Source: Halichoerus grypus
Taxonomy: Eukaryota; Chordata; Mammalia; Carnivora; Phocidae
Direction: 5' to 3'
Length of the DNA stretch: 64,000 bases
NCBI RefSeq assembly: GCF_964656455.1
Contig: NC_135722.1
Location: forward strand, 47,314,628 to 47,378,627
Below are positions 46,546 to 58,619 of this stretch, piece after piece. The notes below the pieces were generated by a model, which did no database searches, was not told the origin of the DNA, and saw only the letters and a program-made list of their open reading frames with translations. Positions within the stretch are counted from its first letter, which is position 1. Each line of letters begins with the position of its first letter. The position numbers and the translations under genes are program-made.

Positions 46546-47325
46546 GGGAGCACAACTCTCTGGGGCCTGGTTCCTCCTACAAGCACTCTCTCGGGCTAGG
46601 GTCAGGACACGGGTTCCATCATCCCCCCACCCCCCACTAGGATTTCCTCTGGAAGGTTTGGCTGGGCTGAGAAGAGACACCCCCACCCCAGGCTAGGTAT
46701 CAGGGGTGAAGCAGCCCACTCTGGTCTGGGCCAGCAGGATGCCTGGGCTTGGGAGCCTGGCTGTTAGGGATGGGGAGGTCAGAGGCTGAGTGCAGTGGGC
46801 CGGAGAGTCATCTCGCACAAACAGACAAAACGATAGGAACAGACAAACACCGGCTTAGCCCCAGCCCTCCTCAATGGGACTGTCAAGGACTTGTCTGTCA
46901 GTGGGTCCCAAGGAGACCTACAGTTTGAAGCTTAAATCCACATTTCAAAGCAACTCCTGATTAGTCTCCCCATAAAGGTTTGTCAGAAGCCTAGAGTGTA
47001 CCCAGCATTGGGTTAGAAGAAGGTGAGGAGACGGGCAGACCAACAACCATTGTAACATGAGGGGCCCACCCCTCTCAGGCTCCCCACCTTGGTGATGAGC
47101 ACCCCAACACACACCTGATACCCAGATGAGAAATACGGCTGTCACCTTACCTTCCCAGCCTTTACTACCCCATTCTGTAGTCTCCATTTGTTTATCAGCT
47201 TCCCACCTGACCGGCCCCTACTCCCTGCCCCACACAGCTTCCTTTCCCTCCACCTCCTTTCATGTCCCTCACTGGATTTATGGTAACAATCCTCGTTCGG
47301 AAGTCCCTCCCTCCCACAGGCCCCA
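46546..47325. other. Single-copy DNA, possibly with a decayed L2 end
   Basis: Near 46985 'cctagagtgtacccagcatt' is weakly like an L2 or MIR 3' end. Nothing firm. Confidence 0.35.
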
Positions 47326-47329
47326 GAGG

Positions 47330-47530
47330 GATCCTCCTAAAGTGAACATCTGAACCCTTCACCCTCTGCTTCAATCACTGTAAAGCTCCCATTCTGTTCA
47401 GGATAAAATAAACTTGTTAGTCCGCATGTTTGGCACCTCCCTCCCCTCCCCAGCCTCTTTCTAGCCATGTCCCCCCTCATCATACCCTCTACTCCTACCC
47501 AACAGCTAGCAGTTTCTCAAATGTAAAGCA
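47330..47530 (+). repeat. L2 LINE fragment
   Basis: 'caatcactgtaaagctccca' + 'ttctgttcaggataaaataa', then 'cctccccagcctctttctag'. This is the sense L2 order. Confidence 0.6.
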
Positions 47531-47551
47531 GTCTCTTATGGTTGGAGTAGA

Positions 47552-48080
47552 TTTTTTTTTTTTTTTTTTTGCTCCTTCGGATTTCTTCTCATTCTGAGAA
47601 CAGAATCCTCTCCTGTAAGGAAATAGTTCTTTGTGGTTTGAATGAAGATGGTTGGTGACCTAGGTCTGTGATCTAAGATAATAATACCCCATCCTTTTAG
47701 GCTCAGTGGCTAATGCAGGAATGTGAACATCACCCAAACAGGGCCCATTAAGAGTCTTCTCTGGGAATCTTGGCTAGAACTTATGAGAAAGAACACCTCC
47801 TAATGATCTTGCTAAGCTGAAAGGAAGTGAGTCTAGGGCTCTTGAGGACCATCTGACTGACTACATAGAGAAGGCCTATCTGAGAGATGTGGAGAGAGGT
47901 AGCACCTGAAAATCTATTAAGCTCCTGGATCCAGCCATGCCTGAACTCACTCACCTGGTTTTCAATTATGTAAATTTAAATCTTGTGTGTGTGCCCAGTT
48001 TGAATCTTAATTAAGACAATGGCTGAATTGCTTCATACTTTGTGTTTAAACTGTCAGCAAGTCTCACCTCCTTTGTCATA
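47552..48080. other. Poly-T run followed by unassigned, probably repeat-derived DNA
   Basis: Nineteen T at 47552-47570 could be the A-tail of a minus-strand element. The following 500 bases read like an old retroelement 3' region that I cannot name. Confidence 0.35.
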
Positions 48081-48089
48081 TTGGAAAAT

Positions 48090-48300
48090 AAGACAACTAA
48101 TTTCAAGACTCATCTCAAATGTCAACTTCTCTAAGAAGTCTCTCTTTTCCCCAGTCTGACTGTGATGATACCCCTTCTTTGTGCTCCTATAGTTACTTCA
48201 CACTGTGTCATGATTACTCATCACACAACCAAATGTGGTCATTTCGATGACAGGATCCATGCATCATTCACCTCTATATTCCCTTTGTCAAGCATATGAT
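48090..48300 (+). repeat. L2 LINE 3' part
   Basis: 'actcatctcaaatgtcaact', 'tctctaagaagtctctcttt', 'tagttacttcacactgtgtc' and 'acaggatccatgcatcattc' follow the sense L2 order. Confidence 0.7.
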
Positions 48301-48329
48301 TAGATATAAGGCAGACATGCAGCCCAGGC

Positions 48330-48645
48330 AGAATATAGATTTCATTAATATAAAAAGAACAGGCAAAGAATCAATATTGCTTAGGGATGTACAAATAAGT
48401 AACAAAACAGTAAGAAAAAACAAGAAAATTATCTTCCTATAAGTCAGGAGGGCATTTACCTCTGGGGAACCGAAAGAGAATGCAGATGGACAGGGGCACA
48501 CAGATTTCTGAGATTCTGGAAATACACTGTTGTAAATCTGAGTGATGGTACATAGATGTTTACTTTATTGTATTTCTTTACATTCTGTGTATCATATGTA
48601 TACTTTTTTACACATATAGTATAGTTCACTACAACAAAAAAAATG
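48330..48645 (+). repeat. L1M 3' end, sense
   Basis: 'gggcatttacctctggggaa', 'ctgagtgatggtacatagat' and 'ctttattgtatttctttaca' form the 3' end of an old L1, ending in an A run near 48640. Confidence 0.65.
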
Positions 48646-49145
48646 AGTGAGATATTTTTGGGCCTAACTTTTTTATTGTTTTCTAATTTTATTGAATTGG
48701 AGTCCTAGAACATGTGTCATTAATTATATCAGAGTTTTAGTATCTGTTAAGACATCCTTTGTGGCCTATTACCAGTCAATTTTGTTAATGTTCCATGTGT
48801 ACTTAAAAATAAAGTATAGAGGGTTGGATAGAGGGTTTTATATATGTACATTAAGCAAGGGTTAATTGTGCAGTTTGATCACAGGTATTCAGTTATATAT
48901 GTTCTTACTAACCTTTTGTCTATTCCTTCAGTTTCTGAAAGAGCAGTGTTAAAATTATCATTGTAGGTTTATCAGTTTCTCCCACATTTTACTTTATAAT
49001 TTTGCCTTATATACTCTGTTAATTTTTTCCTCATAATTCTGTCACTTTAAGAGTTATGTCATTAAAAACAATCAGGTTCAGCATCACTATAGATTCCTAT
49101 TGAATTGTTTCTCTTGTCAGTAAATATTCACCTTTTTAAAATCTC

Positions 49146-49352
49146 GGGGCACCTGGGTGGCTCAGTCATTAAGTGTCTGCCTTCGGCTCAGGTCATGATC
49201 CCAGGATCCTGGGATCGAGCCCCACGTCAGGATCCCTGCTCAGCGGGGAGTCTGCTTCTCCCTCTCCCTCTCCCTCTGCTGCTTCCCCTGCTTGTGCTCT
49301 CTTGCTCCCTGTCCCTCAAATAAATAAATAAAACCTTAAAAATTAAAATAAA
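49146..49352 (+). mobile_element. can-SINE inside L1
   Basis: Head 'ggggcacctgggtggctcag', middle 'cctgggatcgagccccacgt' and tail 'ctcaaataaataaataaaac' extended by A-rich sequence. The target duplication is short or unclear ('aaaatctc'/'aaaatatc'). Confidence 0.93.
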
Positions 49353-49393
49353 ATATCAAAAAAGTTTTTGCCTTAAAATCTCTTTCCCTTGCT

Positions 49394-49454
49394 GTTATAA
49401 TATTATAATATATAATTATGTTACATATGTAATATAGAATTATAATATTATAAC
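49394..49454. repeat. AT-rich inverted repeat, perfect 16-bp arms
   Basis: The left arm 'gttataatattataat' (49394-49409) is the exact reverse complement of 'attataatattataac' (49439-49454), with a 29-base spacer. The spacer holds a 12-base palindrome 'ttacatatgtaa' (49421-49432). It could extrude as a hairpin. Confidence 0.9.
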
Positions 49455-50408
49455 ATTATATATTACAATGGCTCCTTTATTTTAGTTAGTATTTATATGC
49501 TCTCCTATCCTTTTACTATCAAGCTTTCTGCATGGTTATGTTTTAGTTGTTATATCTCTTATAAACAACTTATAACTGGAATTAAAAAATCTCAGAATAT
49601 CTTGGAATAAGTGGGCTTAATCCATTTAAATGAATTGTGATTTCTGAAAAACTTAGTCTTTTTTATACCATCTTGTAAAAATTTTGCCATGTGTTTTTCT
49701 TTGTTTCTTTTCCTTTCTGGCTTTCAGTTGGATTTACTGAGTTCTTTTTATTACCTTTTTTTCTCCTCTCTAGTGGTTTAGACGTTATACTTTTTTAAAA
49801 AAGTCTAAATGTAATTAATATCTTTATTTGCCTCCTATAATACAAAGATCTTTAAATGTTTTAACTCCAGTTCCTGCTCCCATCTTCTTGTTATTGTTAT
49901 AAAGTACTTTAACTCAACCCCGTTTTTAACTCCTCCCAAAGGTTAGTCTTTATTTTTTGTAGGCAATGCTGGTTTAGGTGAACCAAGCATGTTTTCTACC
50001 ATCATTTCTACATTTTGGTCTCGATTTCCTTCTAAAGTACCTTCTAAGGTACAATCTTTCCTTATTAGTTCAGAGAAGATTGTGAGTTTAAACTCTCTCT
50101 GACTTTTTCTGATGTGTTCGATTTTGTCTTGACTCAGAGTGAATTATACATTGCCAGTTATTTTTCTTTTTGTCCTTTGAAGATGTTCTTCCATTGTCTT
50201 CTGGGATCAATCTGGCTGCTGAGAAATCTGCTGTGAGTCCAACCATTGTTCTTGTCCAGAGATTCTGCTGTCTCTAGTTCTCTAGTTGCTTTTCTCTCTT
50301 ATTTAATGTTTTACAGTTTCCTGATAATGCATCTAGGGGTAGATGTGTGTTATTTGTCCTTCTCAGGACATAAGGGGTTTAATCAATTTGAGGACTCATC
50401 TCTTTCTT

Positions 50409-50622
50409 TAAGAAAAAAAAAATTTTTTATTTTTATTTATTTGAGAGAGAGCGTGAGAGAGAGCATGAGAGAGAGAGAGAGCACAAATAGGGGAGAGAGG
50501 TAGAGGGAGAAGCAGACTCCCTGTGGAGCAGGGAGCCTGATATGGGACTCGATCCCAGGACCCTGGGATCATGACCTGAGCTGAAGGCAGACGCTTAACC
50601 AACTGAGCCACCCAGGTGCCCG
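50409..50622 (-). mobile_element. can-SINE, antisense, perfect 19-bp target duplication
   Basis: Reads 'atttttatttatttgagaga', a GA-rich body, 'gggactcgatcccaggaccc' and 'ccaactgagccacccaggtg'. The target duplication 'gaggactcatctctttctt' lies at 50390-50408 and 50623-50641. Confidence 0.96.
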
Positions 50623-51308
50623 GAGGACTCATCTCTTTCTTCAGCTATGAAAAATTTTTAGACATTTTCTCTTCTAGTATACCCTCCACCATTCTTTCTG
50701 CTCTCTTCTTTGGGAACTATCAGGAATCTTCGAATGATTTTATTTGTCCTGCTTCTTCCTCATGGTGCCTCATTTCCTTATGTAGTTGGTAATTTTCTGC
50801 ATTTATCTTTAGCAAGGGTTTTCTTTCTGTTGGAATCTCTTGTGCCATAGTTGTCAAAATATTCCTTCTAAGCAGTTTCGTGGTTCCTGCTGCTGGTCCC
50901 CCAGACACATTTTATTCTCTTGGCTTGTGGATCCTATGCCCCACAGGTAGTATGCACTGGGAACTTCACACCTGCTTCTGTTTCATTCCCAAGTCTTTAC
51001 CTTCTTGTGTGCTCTTTCCCTCTCTCACCTACCTCCCCAGCACACAATATGCTTTCTTGTTGCTTCCTCAGCTTGTGAGTTCAGTTTTTCTACTTCCATT
51101 TTCATACAGATGGCAGCATTTCAGTGCTTCCAGCTATTTACAAGGGACTTAGTTCCAGCTCTGTGCTTTTCATGGGCAAGAAGCTAAATCTCCTGTCCCT
51201 GCTTGGGTGTTAAAACCCTATGACCACCACCATGGGACACTACAGCATCACTTCCTACTTACCATCCTAGCAATAAATACATTCTTCCTCATCCTGGAGA
51301 TTTAACGT

Positions 51309-51352
51309 TCTTTTTTCTTTCTTTCTTTCTTTTTCTATCTTTTTTCATGTGA
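51309..51352. repeat. (CTTT)n pyrimidine tract
   Basis: Impure CTTT units, possibly from the tail of an old minus-strand retroelement copy. Confidence 0.85.
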
Positions 51353-51642
51353 TGCCATATTGAGCATCACTATCCATTTAGTAATCTTTGTTTAGAAATT
51401 GAGTTTAAACTTTTAAGAATATACATACTATGGGATCATTATTAATTTTTATAGTCAACACTTAATTGAATTTACCAACATACATTTATTATTTCCTGTG
51501 GTCATCTATGTTTCCTGCATCCCATTTGCTTTCACTTTTTGTCCACTTTTCTTCTTACTAAGGGGACATCTTTATTTCAGTGAGGGGCTATGGGGAATAT
51601 TAGCTTAGTCTTTGCATGTCTATAAGAAGTTTTATTTTTGCA

Positions 51643-51824
51643 GGGGCACCTAGGTGGTTCAGTCAGTTAAGTGTCTGACTCTTGATTTCGGCTCAGGTCA
51701 TGATCTCAGGGTTGTGAGATCGAGCCCCATGTCGGGCTCTGCACTGGGCATGGGGCCTGCTTAAGATTCTCTCTCTCTTTCTTTCTTTCTCTCTCTCTCT
51801 TTGCCCTTCCCCCTCTAAAAAATG
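51643..51824 (+). mobile_element. can-SINE, older subtype
   Basis: Head 'ggggcacctaggtggttcag' and body 'gtctgactcttgatttcggc' with 'agggttgtgagatcgagccc', an older carnivore subtype. The flanks 'gttttatttttgca' (51629-51642) and 'gttttattttgca' (51825-51837) are the target duplication, differing by one T. Confidence 0.94.
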
Positions 51825-52679
51825 GTTTTATTTTGCATGCACTTTTGGGTAGTAGATTAGCGGGGCATAAATTTCTAGATTGATTGTCATTTTTCCTCAG
51901 CACCTTGAAGATATTATTTCATTTTCCTCTGGCATCTACTGTTGCTGAAGAGAATCCTGCTTTGGTCTAGTTTGATTTTTGTCACGATCTGTTTCTACTT
52001 TCTAGTAGCTTTTAAATGATCTCTTGACCCTCGACATTCTGAAGTTGCACTATGATGTATCTGGATGTGGATCTATTTTTATTTTTCCAATTCAGTACAA
52101 TGAGTGGCTTTTTAAATCTGAAAACTCACATCTTTCTTCAATTTTGGAAAATTCTTGACAGTTATCCTTAAATATTGCTTTTCTACTATTACTTTCATTT
52201 TCTTCTTGTGTAGCTTTTATTAGACACATGTTGGAGCTCTTCAATCTAAATTCTGTGTTTCTCCATTGAAATATATATATATTTGGATGCATTTTGGGCG
52301 AATTTCTCCAGTTCTAACTTCCAACTCAATTCTCTGGTTCTCTCTTTAACTGTGCCCAGTCTGGGGTTTATTTCATCTGTTGAACATTTAATTTCAATGA
52401 CTCTATCTTTCGCTTCCCAGATTTCTAACTGGTTCATTTTCATATCCACTTGTCATTTGTGCCTGTTTTTATTTTATGTATATTTTTTTGTTTTCTTTCA
52501 TTAAGACTTTATCTCTTTAAACTTCTAAATGTATTTGTTTTAACGTCTTGGACAGATACTTCTGTCAAATGAATTTTATCTAGAGTGAATTTCTGTTCAG
52601 ATTGTGAATCTTTTTTTCTGGCAAGAAATCTCTTCATATATCTTGGAATATTGATTTATAGGTTCATTTTAAGCGGGGA

Positions 52680-52738
52680 TTTCTTTTCTTTCTTTCCCTT
52701 TCTCCTCCTCCTCCTTTTCTCCCTCTCTCTCCCCTGTC
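52680..52738. repeat. Pyrimidine-rich low-complexity tract
   Basis: CTTT, CTC and CTCCTC words within the L1 block. Confidence 0.8.
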
Positions 52739-53100
52739 CGTTTTACCCATTCTTATCCAAAAACAGCTCTTATAATAGTAGTTTGCAGTTCCTGTCCCCT
52801 GGGTGTAGTGGCATGTCCCAAACATAGTCACATAGTCGGCCGGTCAGCTGGCCTTCATTCCTGACCACAAAGCTGCATCCTACCCCTAAAGGACCACTTG
52901 CATCCCCTTTAACCTACAAGGGTTGAATTGTCAACTGCATCGCTTGATGCCGGACCCAGAACCCAGCAAAATTATGGCTTTGGTTCCATTTACCATTTTA
53001 GATTTCTATTCCATTTCTGGTCCGTGGAGATTTTAATCTTATGTTTGAAACTGCCGATGAACTTTTGGGTTTCTTTTTATAAAATTTGTAGTCATTGTTC

Positions 53101-54115
53101 CTTGTAGGCAAGGCATTTTTTCTTGTCCAAATTAGGCAATCAAAGTGTGAACCAACTTCATTCTGAAGTTGGCGACCCCTCCATCTCAATTCAGAAAATC
53201 TGGATAAAGAGAGCGATGGGCCCAGCTTGTGTCATGTGGTCCAAGACGTGCAATGCAATGACTGTTCCCTTTGTATTACATGCTTACCTTGTGGAGGAGG
53301 TGGTACCAGATACCTGGACTGAGAGCCTCATCATGGCCATACAGGGCAGAAAAAGGTGTTCCCCAAAACAAAAAGGAAAAAAAACCAGTTCCCCAAAAGT
53401 GGGAGATGAGATCATGTGCTGAGCAGAACACAATCATGGCAACTACAATCCACATTGGGAGGAGCCTTTGTCAGGGTATGGAGCACCCGGAAAGCTTAGA
53501 CTTACCTTTGTATTTCCATCCCAACCCTCCGAGTGCCCAGCAGAGGGCTGAGTGTAAGGCAGGACCTCAGCTAGACTGACAGGAGAACATGTTAAGTGCA
53601 GCACAGGAGAAAACAACCTGGGACTGCCCTGCTTTCCCCAAGCTCTTCGCCAAGGACAGCAGAGGCTGAGAAGCAGGGCAGCAGGTTTGGCCAGTGTAGG
53701 AAGTTCCTTCAGTTGAGACATTTGCTTTACTTTTCCTCAAACCCCAGCAGTATGTAAGTGGGCGAAGAGGCCCATGGCTCCAAAATTAAGAGAAGGGGAG
53801 CCTGGTGCTGAGCTGGCACTTAGATGCCATCTTGCCATCATGGGGGGAACAATTGTTTGTTGGAGCCCTAGTCTGAGTAACCAGCCCAGAGCCATGGGAT
53901 GTTGGGCAGGTGGTCATCCCACCGGGGGGTCTGGCAGGAGGACAAGTGGGCCATGAGCCTTGGCTAGCCAGGGCACAGACCCCAGCCTCCCACACCGGAG
54001 CTCCTGGGCTGGGGTGCAGGCGAGGTCAGGTGGAGATGGGGGTGGGTCCCTAGGCAGGGCTGCTGGGTCAGCTTCTACCCTGCACCCCCAGGCCCCCATT
54101 TCCAGGCCGGCTCAG
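53101..54115. other. Transition from AT-rich L1 block to GC-rich DNA
   Basis: Positions 53190-53560 may be an old repeat that I cannot name. No gene recognised. Confidence 0.4.
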
Positions 54116-54560
54116 CATTGCTACTGCTGCAGTCACAGTTAATGGCATCTTTCATTTCATTTGGAGCTTGATTTGTTTACAAACTAATAAATATGATTTA
54201 TAAAATGTGCCCGTGGTTAGCTAATTACTGCACATATGGCGTTTTCATTTTGTAAAACTGGCATTTGCATTCTTTATAGATTATGACTTTGTGTCCCCAG
54301 TGCTAATTAGTCTGATTAGGCAGATAACTTCCCCGTTACTAGGCTGAGAGGCCGAAGGCTTTCGGCACTGGAGGCGATGGGGCTGGGGCTAAGGCCATCC
54401 TTGCGGGGAGGAACCAGGGAGGTCCCAAGACTTTGCCGAGGACCCCGGAATGTCAAGCAGCCCGTGTTGTGTCCTTCTCCAAATCCAATTAAGCACAGTG
54501 CATTAGCACAAATTTCTTAATCAGGCCTAATCTTCCCACTGAATGTACAATTTCTGAATT
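54116..54560. promoter_or_regulatory. Candidate conserved regulatory element
   Basis: Two AT-rich patches flank a GC-rich core. The words include forkhead-like 'ttgtttac' (54173-54180), 'gttagctaattactgcacat', 'gtgctaattagtctgattag' and 'tccaattaagcacagtgcat'. The second patch has 'cttaatcaggcctaatcttc'. Repeat-free; among the strongest motif clusters in the window. Function inferred. Confidence 0.45.
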
Positions 54561-55925
54561 GTCACAGAACTGGGTCAGCCTACAGGGGATGGGGAGGCCG
54601 GCAGGGACTTTAGCAGGACAGTGAAGGGACTGCTGCCAGACTCTTCCCTGTGGCCAGTGAGAAGGACACAGTGCTAGGCTTGCTGACAACCAAGACCCTG
54701 GGGAGGGGGTGGGCAAAGGAGATCCCAGGCCACTGAGCCAACTTATGAACCTCAGGTGGCTCCTCCAAGTGGTCTAGTCCACAGGATACATCCTCAGACC
54801 CCAGGAAGACCTTGGAGACAAAGCTGGGTCCACCTGGAGGAGTAGGTAGAAGGCTGAACAGCAGGCTTCACTGCTTTGGGAGAAGGTCCCAGCTGAGGGA
54901 ACGGGCCCAGGTCAGGAGCAAAGGTGGCCATATCTGAGGATGAGGGCTTCTCTGAGTTTCTGGGATGTGTAATCCCTGAGGTTCTTATAAAATAAAAAGG
55001 AGGGGAAGAGAGAGCCCACGACAAATAATGGACATTGAATCTCTCGCCAATCTTGGTGAGCTTGGGCTGGTACCAGATTTCATTTGTGTTAGAAAACTAC
55101 AAAAATGTGCCATTGCTTACACCCTGGGTGTCCTAGAGGGATCAGCACCCGCTTCATGAGCCCCAAGGGAGTGTAAGCTGCGGCACACATCTTTGGAGTG
55201 CTTGTGCCAGAGCTAGTTAAATTTTAAACAGTGCTTAGAGAAGCGCCTCCTGTCGGTGAATGTGCAGTGGAGAAGTTGCAATGGATGTGCAGGGGAGTCG
55301 GGGTCTCCGGGCTCCAGGGGAGGCCAGGCCAAGGCTTCACAGAGACTCTGTGGCCACTCAACAGAGGCGGTCCTGGGCCCCAGCCCCCCACCTCTTTCCC
55401 TTTGCCCTCCCACCAGACATTTGGAAAGAACCTAGTCACACCTGGTCCAACCTCCTTCCTCCCCTGGCTCCCATGGCTGGCTCTTCCGTCTGTGGTGGCT
55501 CAGGAGCTGAGGAAGTGGCATCTCTGTGCTACCCAGGCTCCCTTACACATTTCCTGTCACAACACTTAACACGGGGCTGACATGATTTTCCTCTTCTCCC
55601 AGAGCCATGAGCACCTAGAGGGCAGGACTGCGGCAGCCTTACTCATTGCTGTAGCCACAGTGTAGGTGAACTGCTGGGTGGATGGAAGGATGGATTCCTA
55701 TGGGTTCTGGAATCCAACTCCCCCTGTAAAGGCCTTTCTCCCTGCCTGATCCTGGGGTCTGAAGGGGCCAGCACAGGAGAGGGATGGGTGGGGGTAAGGG
55801 CAACAGCATTAACGTGGCCTACTTCTTTGTCTCTTTGGGCAGGAAGCCCCACAGAGGGCCCTCATGGGCCTTCCTCATGGAGTCAGGAACCTGGCAGGAC
55901 CCTCAGACCTATGCTTGGAAGTCTA
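54561..55925. other. Single-copy DNA
   Basis: Nothing recognised; a mildly AT-rich patch at 55020-55110 has 'acaaataatggacattgaat'. Confidence 0.45.
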
Positions 55926-55929
55926 GAAA

Positions 55930-56110
55930 GTTCTAAGGGGAGAGTTCTGACCTTGAAAGATCTGGTCCTGGTTGACCTTGGAAAGGTCACTTCCCTCCCC
56001 GCTGTCTGAGCTTCCATTTTCTCCTTTCAACAATAGGGATCAAATAGTCATCCCCTTCCTCCCTGAACAATATGGTGATTCAAAGAAGTAATTGTAACAG
56101 GGAGGGACTG
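55930..56110 (+). repeat. MIR, diverged
   Basis: 'ttgaccttggaaaggtcact', 'tccattttctcctttcaaca' and 'gatggtgattc'-like phrases follow sense MIR loosely. Confidence 0.55.
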
Positions 56111-56163
56111 GTGTGTGCGCACGTGTGTGTGTGTGTGCACACGTGAATGTGTGGATGCATGTG
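56110..56163 (+). repeat. (GT)n impure tract
   Basis: 'gtgtgtgtgtgtgtgcacac' with flanking GTGCGCACGTG words, able to form alternating purine-pyrimidine (Z-prone) DNA. Confidence 0.85.
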
Positions 56164-57480
56164 TTAGGGAGGAAAGCGAGTGCAGATGAGCCCAGGCAAG
56201 CCCAGTGTGGTGGCCTCCAGGAGAGCGGCGCTTTGCTCAGTGGTCAGGTTTGCTTAGGACTCAAGACTCTGAGGGGTGGGCCTGAGCCCCCTCCTCCTCT
56301 CCCACTTTGACGTGAGGGAGGTACTATAAGAGGATTGCTTTGTCCCATCCATTTGAATTTCATAACCAGCATCCTGGTGTAGGGATATGATTCTTTCCCT
56401 TTCTTCAAAAATCTTAATGCATTCTGCTTTAAAATTTTTTGAAGTAATAAAGGGATTTTCACCGGCAACAAATGAGTCTCTGGACAGACTTAATCTGAGG
56501 CCAAAAGCCAGAGATGGGGATTTACCTCCCATAACGGCTCCTTTCAAGTGAGACAAAGCGGAAGCCTGACTTCCACTCCTGAAGGCGATCCACAGAGAGA
56601 CAGGCAGGGACACCCCAGAAACCCCTGCTCCAGGCCTAGAAGCCTCGCTTATGAGCATACCCAGGCCAGCAGCTCCACGAACCCCACTTCAAACAACTGC
56701 AGGGTGTCACTTCATCCACGGACTAACTGCGTCGGTCTGCCTCAGGGGTCTGTACCATGTGCCCCAATCTGTTCTGCCCCTGGCTACATGGCCACAGTCA
56801 AAGCTGGGGAGGGACACTGAGGCTGAAAGCCACGGGGTGAGCACTGAGGCTGAAGAGTCCCTGGGGAATGAGCATCCCCTATCCCACTCTCTTCCAGAAC
56901 GCCAGTCAGCTCTGTGCCCTGGTCGGGAAGAAAGTGATGCCATCTTGATGATGGTGAGCACAGGAGGTGGGGCTGGCCTGGGAGTTGGTGAGGAGTCTAG
57001 TTGTGGACGCAGTGAGTTGGAGGCACTATGGGACATCCAAGGGGAGGGGTCCAGGTGCTTATATGTGCAGGTCTGCAGCCTGGGGAGAATACCCATGTAG
57101 ACATCCAGGCACCCATGGAGCTGAGCCATTGTATTGCCATGTGTGCACATGAAGGTAAACCCTCGTACGCTGGGCTTGGGAGTCCCACTTTGCAGCCCCG
57201 GGATAAAATGGCATGATGCAGGCCAATAAGTGAATGATACCCCCAGACTTCTAGGTGAAACCCTGAGCTGGAAGGAAAAATAGAGAAGGAAATGATGGCA
57301 CCTCTTTCATGAACTGGGGCCACTGTGGCCTCTGTTGACCGCCTGCATGTGGGTCATGGGCACGTACTCCTCTGCGGTTAGTTCAGAGCTCCTGCCATGG
57401 GAGGTGGAAGGTGCCCTGAGGGCATCTTCCGTGTCTCAGGTCACCTCTCTGCCTTTGGGACAGCTATTGTGTTGTGGGAA
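56164..57480. other. Single-copy DNA
   Basis: Nothing recognised. Frames of 147-149 codons on opposite strands near 56650-57150 overlap each other and have no known domain. Confidence 0.45.
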
Positions 57481-57484
57481 AAGG

Positions 57485-57665
57485 ACTCACTAGGTCGGAC
57501 CTGGGTGTTGTTTCTAAGACCGCTCTTATAGGCTATGTGACCTTGAGCAAGTCGCTTAACTTCTCTGGGCATCAATTTCCCCATCTATAAGATAGGGATG
57601 ATGTTCCCTGCCTGTCTATTGCTAGGAATGATATGAATCAATGACAGTGAAAGTTCCTCAAAGCT
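57485..57665 (+). repeat. MIR
   Basis: 'ggctatgtgaccttgagcaa', 'cgcttaacttctctgggcat' and 'ccccatctataagataggga' are sense MIR. Confidence 0.88.
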
Positions 57666-57834
57666 GTGAAACCTTGTATATATTTGAGGGGTTATTAATA
57701 TGTTCTTCCGCCTCCCAGGCTGGCCTTCCCCGAGGAGATGATGCAATGTTTTTGAACATGGAGCAAATTCCTAAACTGTGCCCTCCCCCTCTCCACTATT
57801 TCTGCCTTGGATTGTCAAAAATGGTAATCTTCTC

Positions 57835-58150
57835 TCAGGCCTGAAATTATGAGCCTGCTTTATTGGTCAAAGGCCATAATAATTTGAGCTCTTATTTTAT
57901 AAACTCATTTCTGCACAGTGATATCCTGATAGGAGCAGGAATAATAAATCACAAACATGTCCCCCAAGATTGCATTGTAAATGTCAAACTAGACAGGAAA
58001 TTGTAATTAAAGAAAGGAAATTGCTACAAAGAAGCACTTGATTTTAAAATGAGCCAAGCATAGAATTTTCTAAGCATTTAATTATAGTCCAATTTCAACT
58101 GACTTGGCTTTTGCAGTCATATTTCTTATTATAAGTCTTCTACATAATAA
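57835..58150. promoter_or_regulatory. Candidate conserved regulatory element
   Basis: Repeat-free AT-rich block: 'ggccataataatttgagctc', 'gaataataaatcacaaacat', 'gaaattgtaattaaagaaag' and 'gcatttaattatagtccaat'. Function inferred. Confidence 0.42.
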
Positions 58151-58615
58151 CCCAATCTCCCTGCTCACATAGGTCCGGCCCATCAGAGGGTAAGGACACT
58201 GCGTAAGTACAGGGATTAGGAACTTTATAGGGATGGTAATCACGGTGGAGGCTGGTGTGATGGACACAGGTGTCAGATTTTAAATCAACCACAGTTGAAT
58301 TTCCAGCCAACAGGGGAGCTACCTAACACCTGTGAGGGAGCAGATTTGGCCCGACTTCAGCTCGGTGAGAAATCCGTCCAGGGCCTCGCTTCTGTCAGGA
58401 GAAGAGACGCCCAGGCTTCTGGCTTCCGCGTTCTGTTCCTCACCCCCTCAGACGTGCCTGGGAACAGCCCCCACACCACCCGCCCCCTACGGGTCCCCCT
58501 TTACCCAGGCTGCTCCTGTGGCTGGACGTGGCGCAACATCCACATCTTGTGCTGGGCGCTGGGGGCTTTGTATCCATATTCAACCAGATGTCCAGCGTCC
58601 TGAGGCTCGAGGGGT
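58151..58615. other. Single-copy DNA, mildly CpG-rich
   Basis: Overlapping frames of 100-117 codons near 58295-58881, with no recognisable domain. Confidence 0.4.
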
Positions 58616-58619
58616 GGGA

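Larger units (their letters stand above)
48650..53100 (-). repeat. Old L1 (L1M class) antisense block, at least two partial copies
   Basis: T-rich reversed L1 text runs through the block: 'ctattaccagtcaattttgt', 'gtttatcagtttctcccaca', and 'gaagatgttcttccattgtc' + 'ttctggg' near 50180. A second similar passage starts near 51890 ('ccttgaagatattatttcat'), followed by 'cacatctttcttcaattttg' near 52125 and 'tctggttctctctttaactg' near 52330. The recurrence suggests two tandem or independently inserted partial copies in the same direction. No intact coding frame remains. Three can-SINEs interrupt it. Confidence 0.65.
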
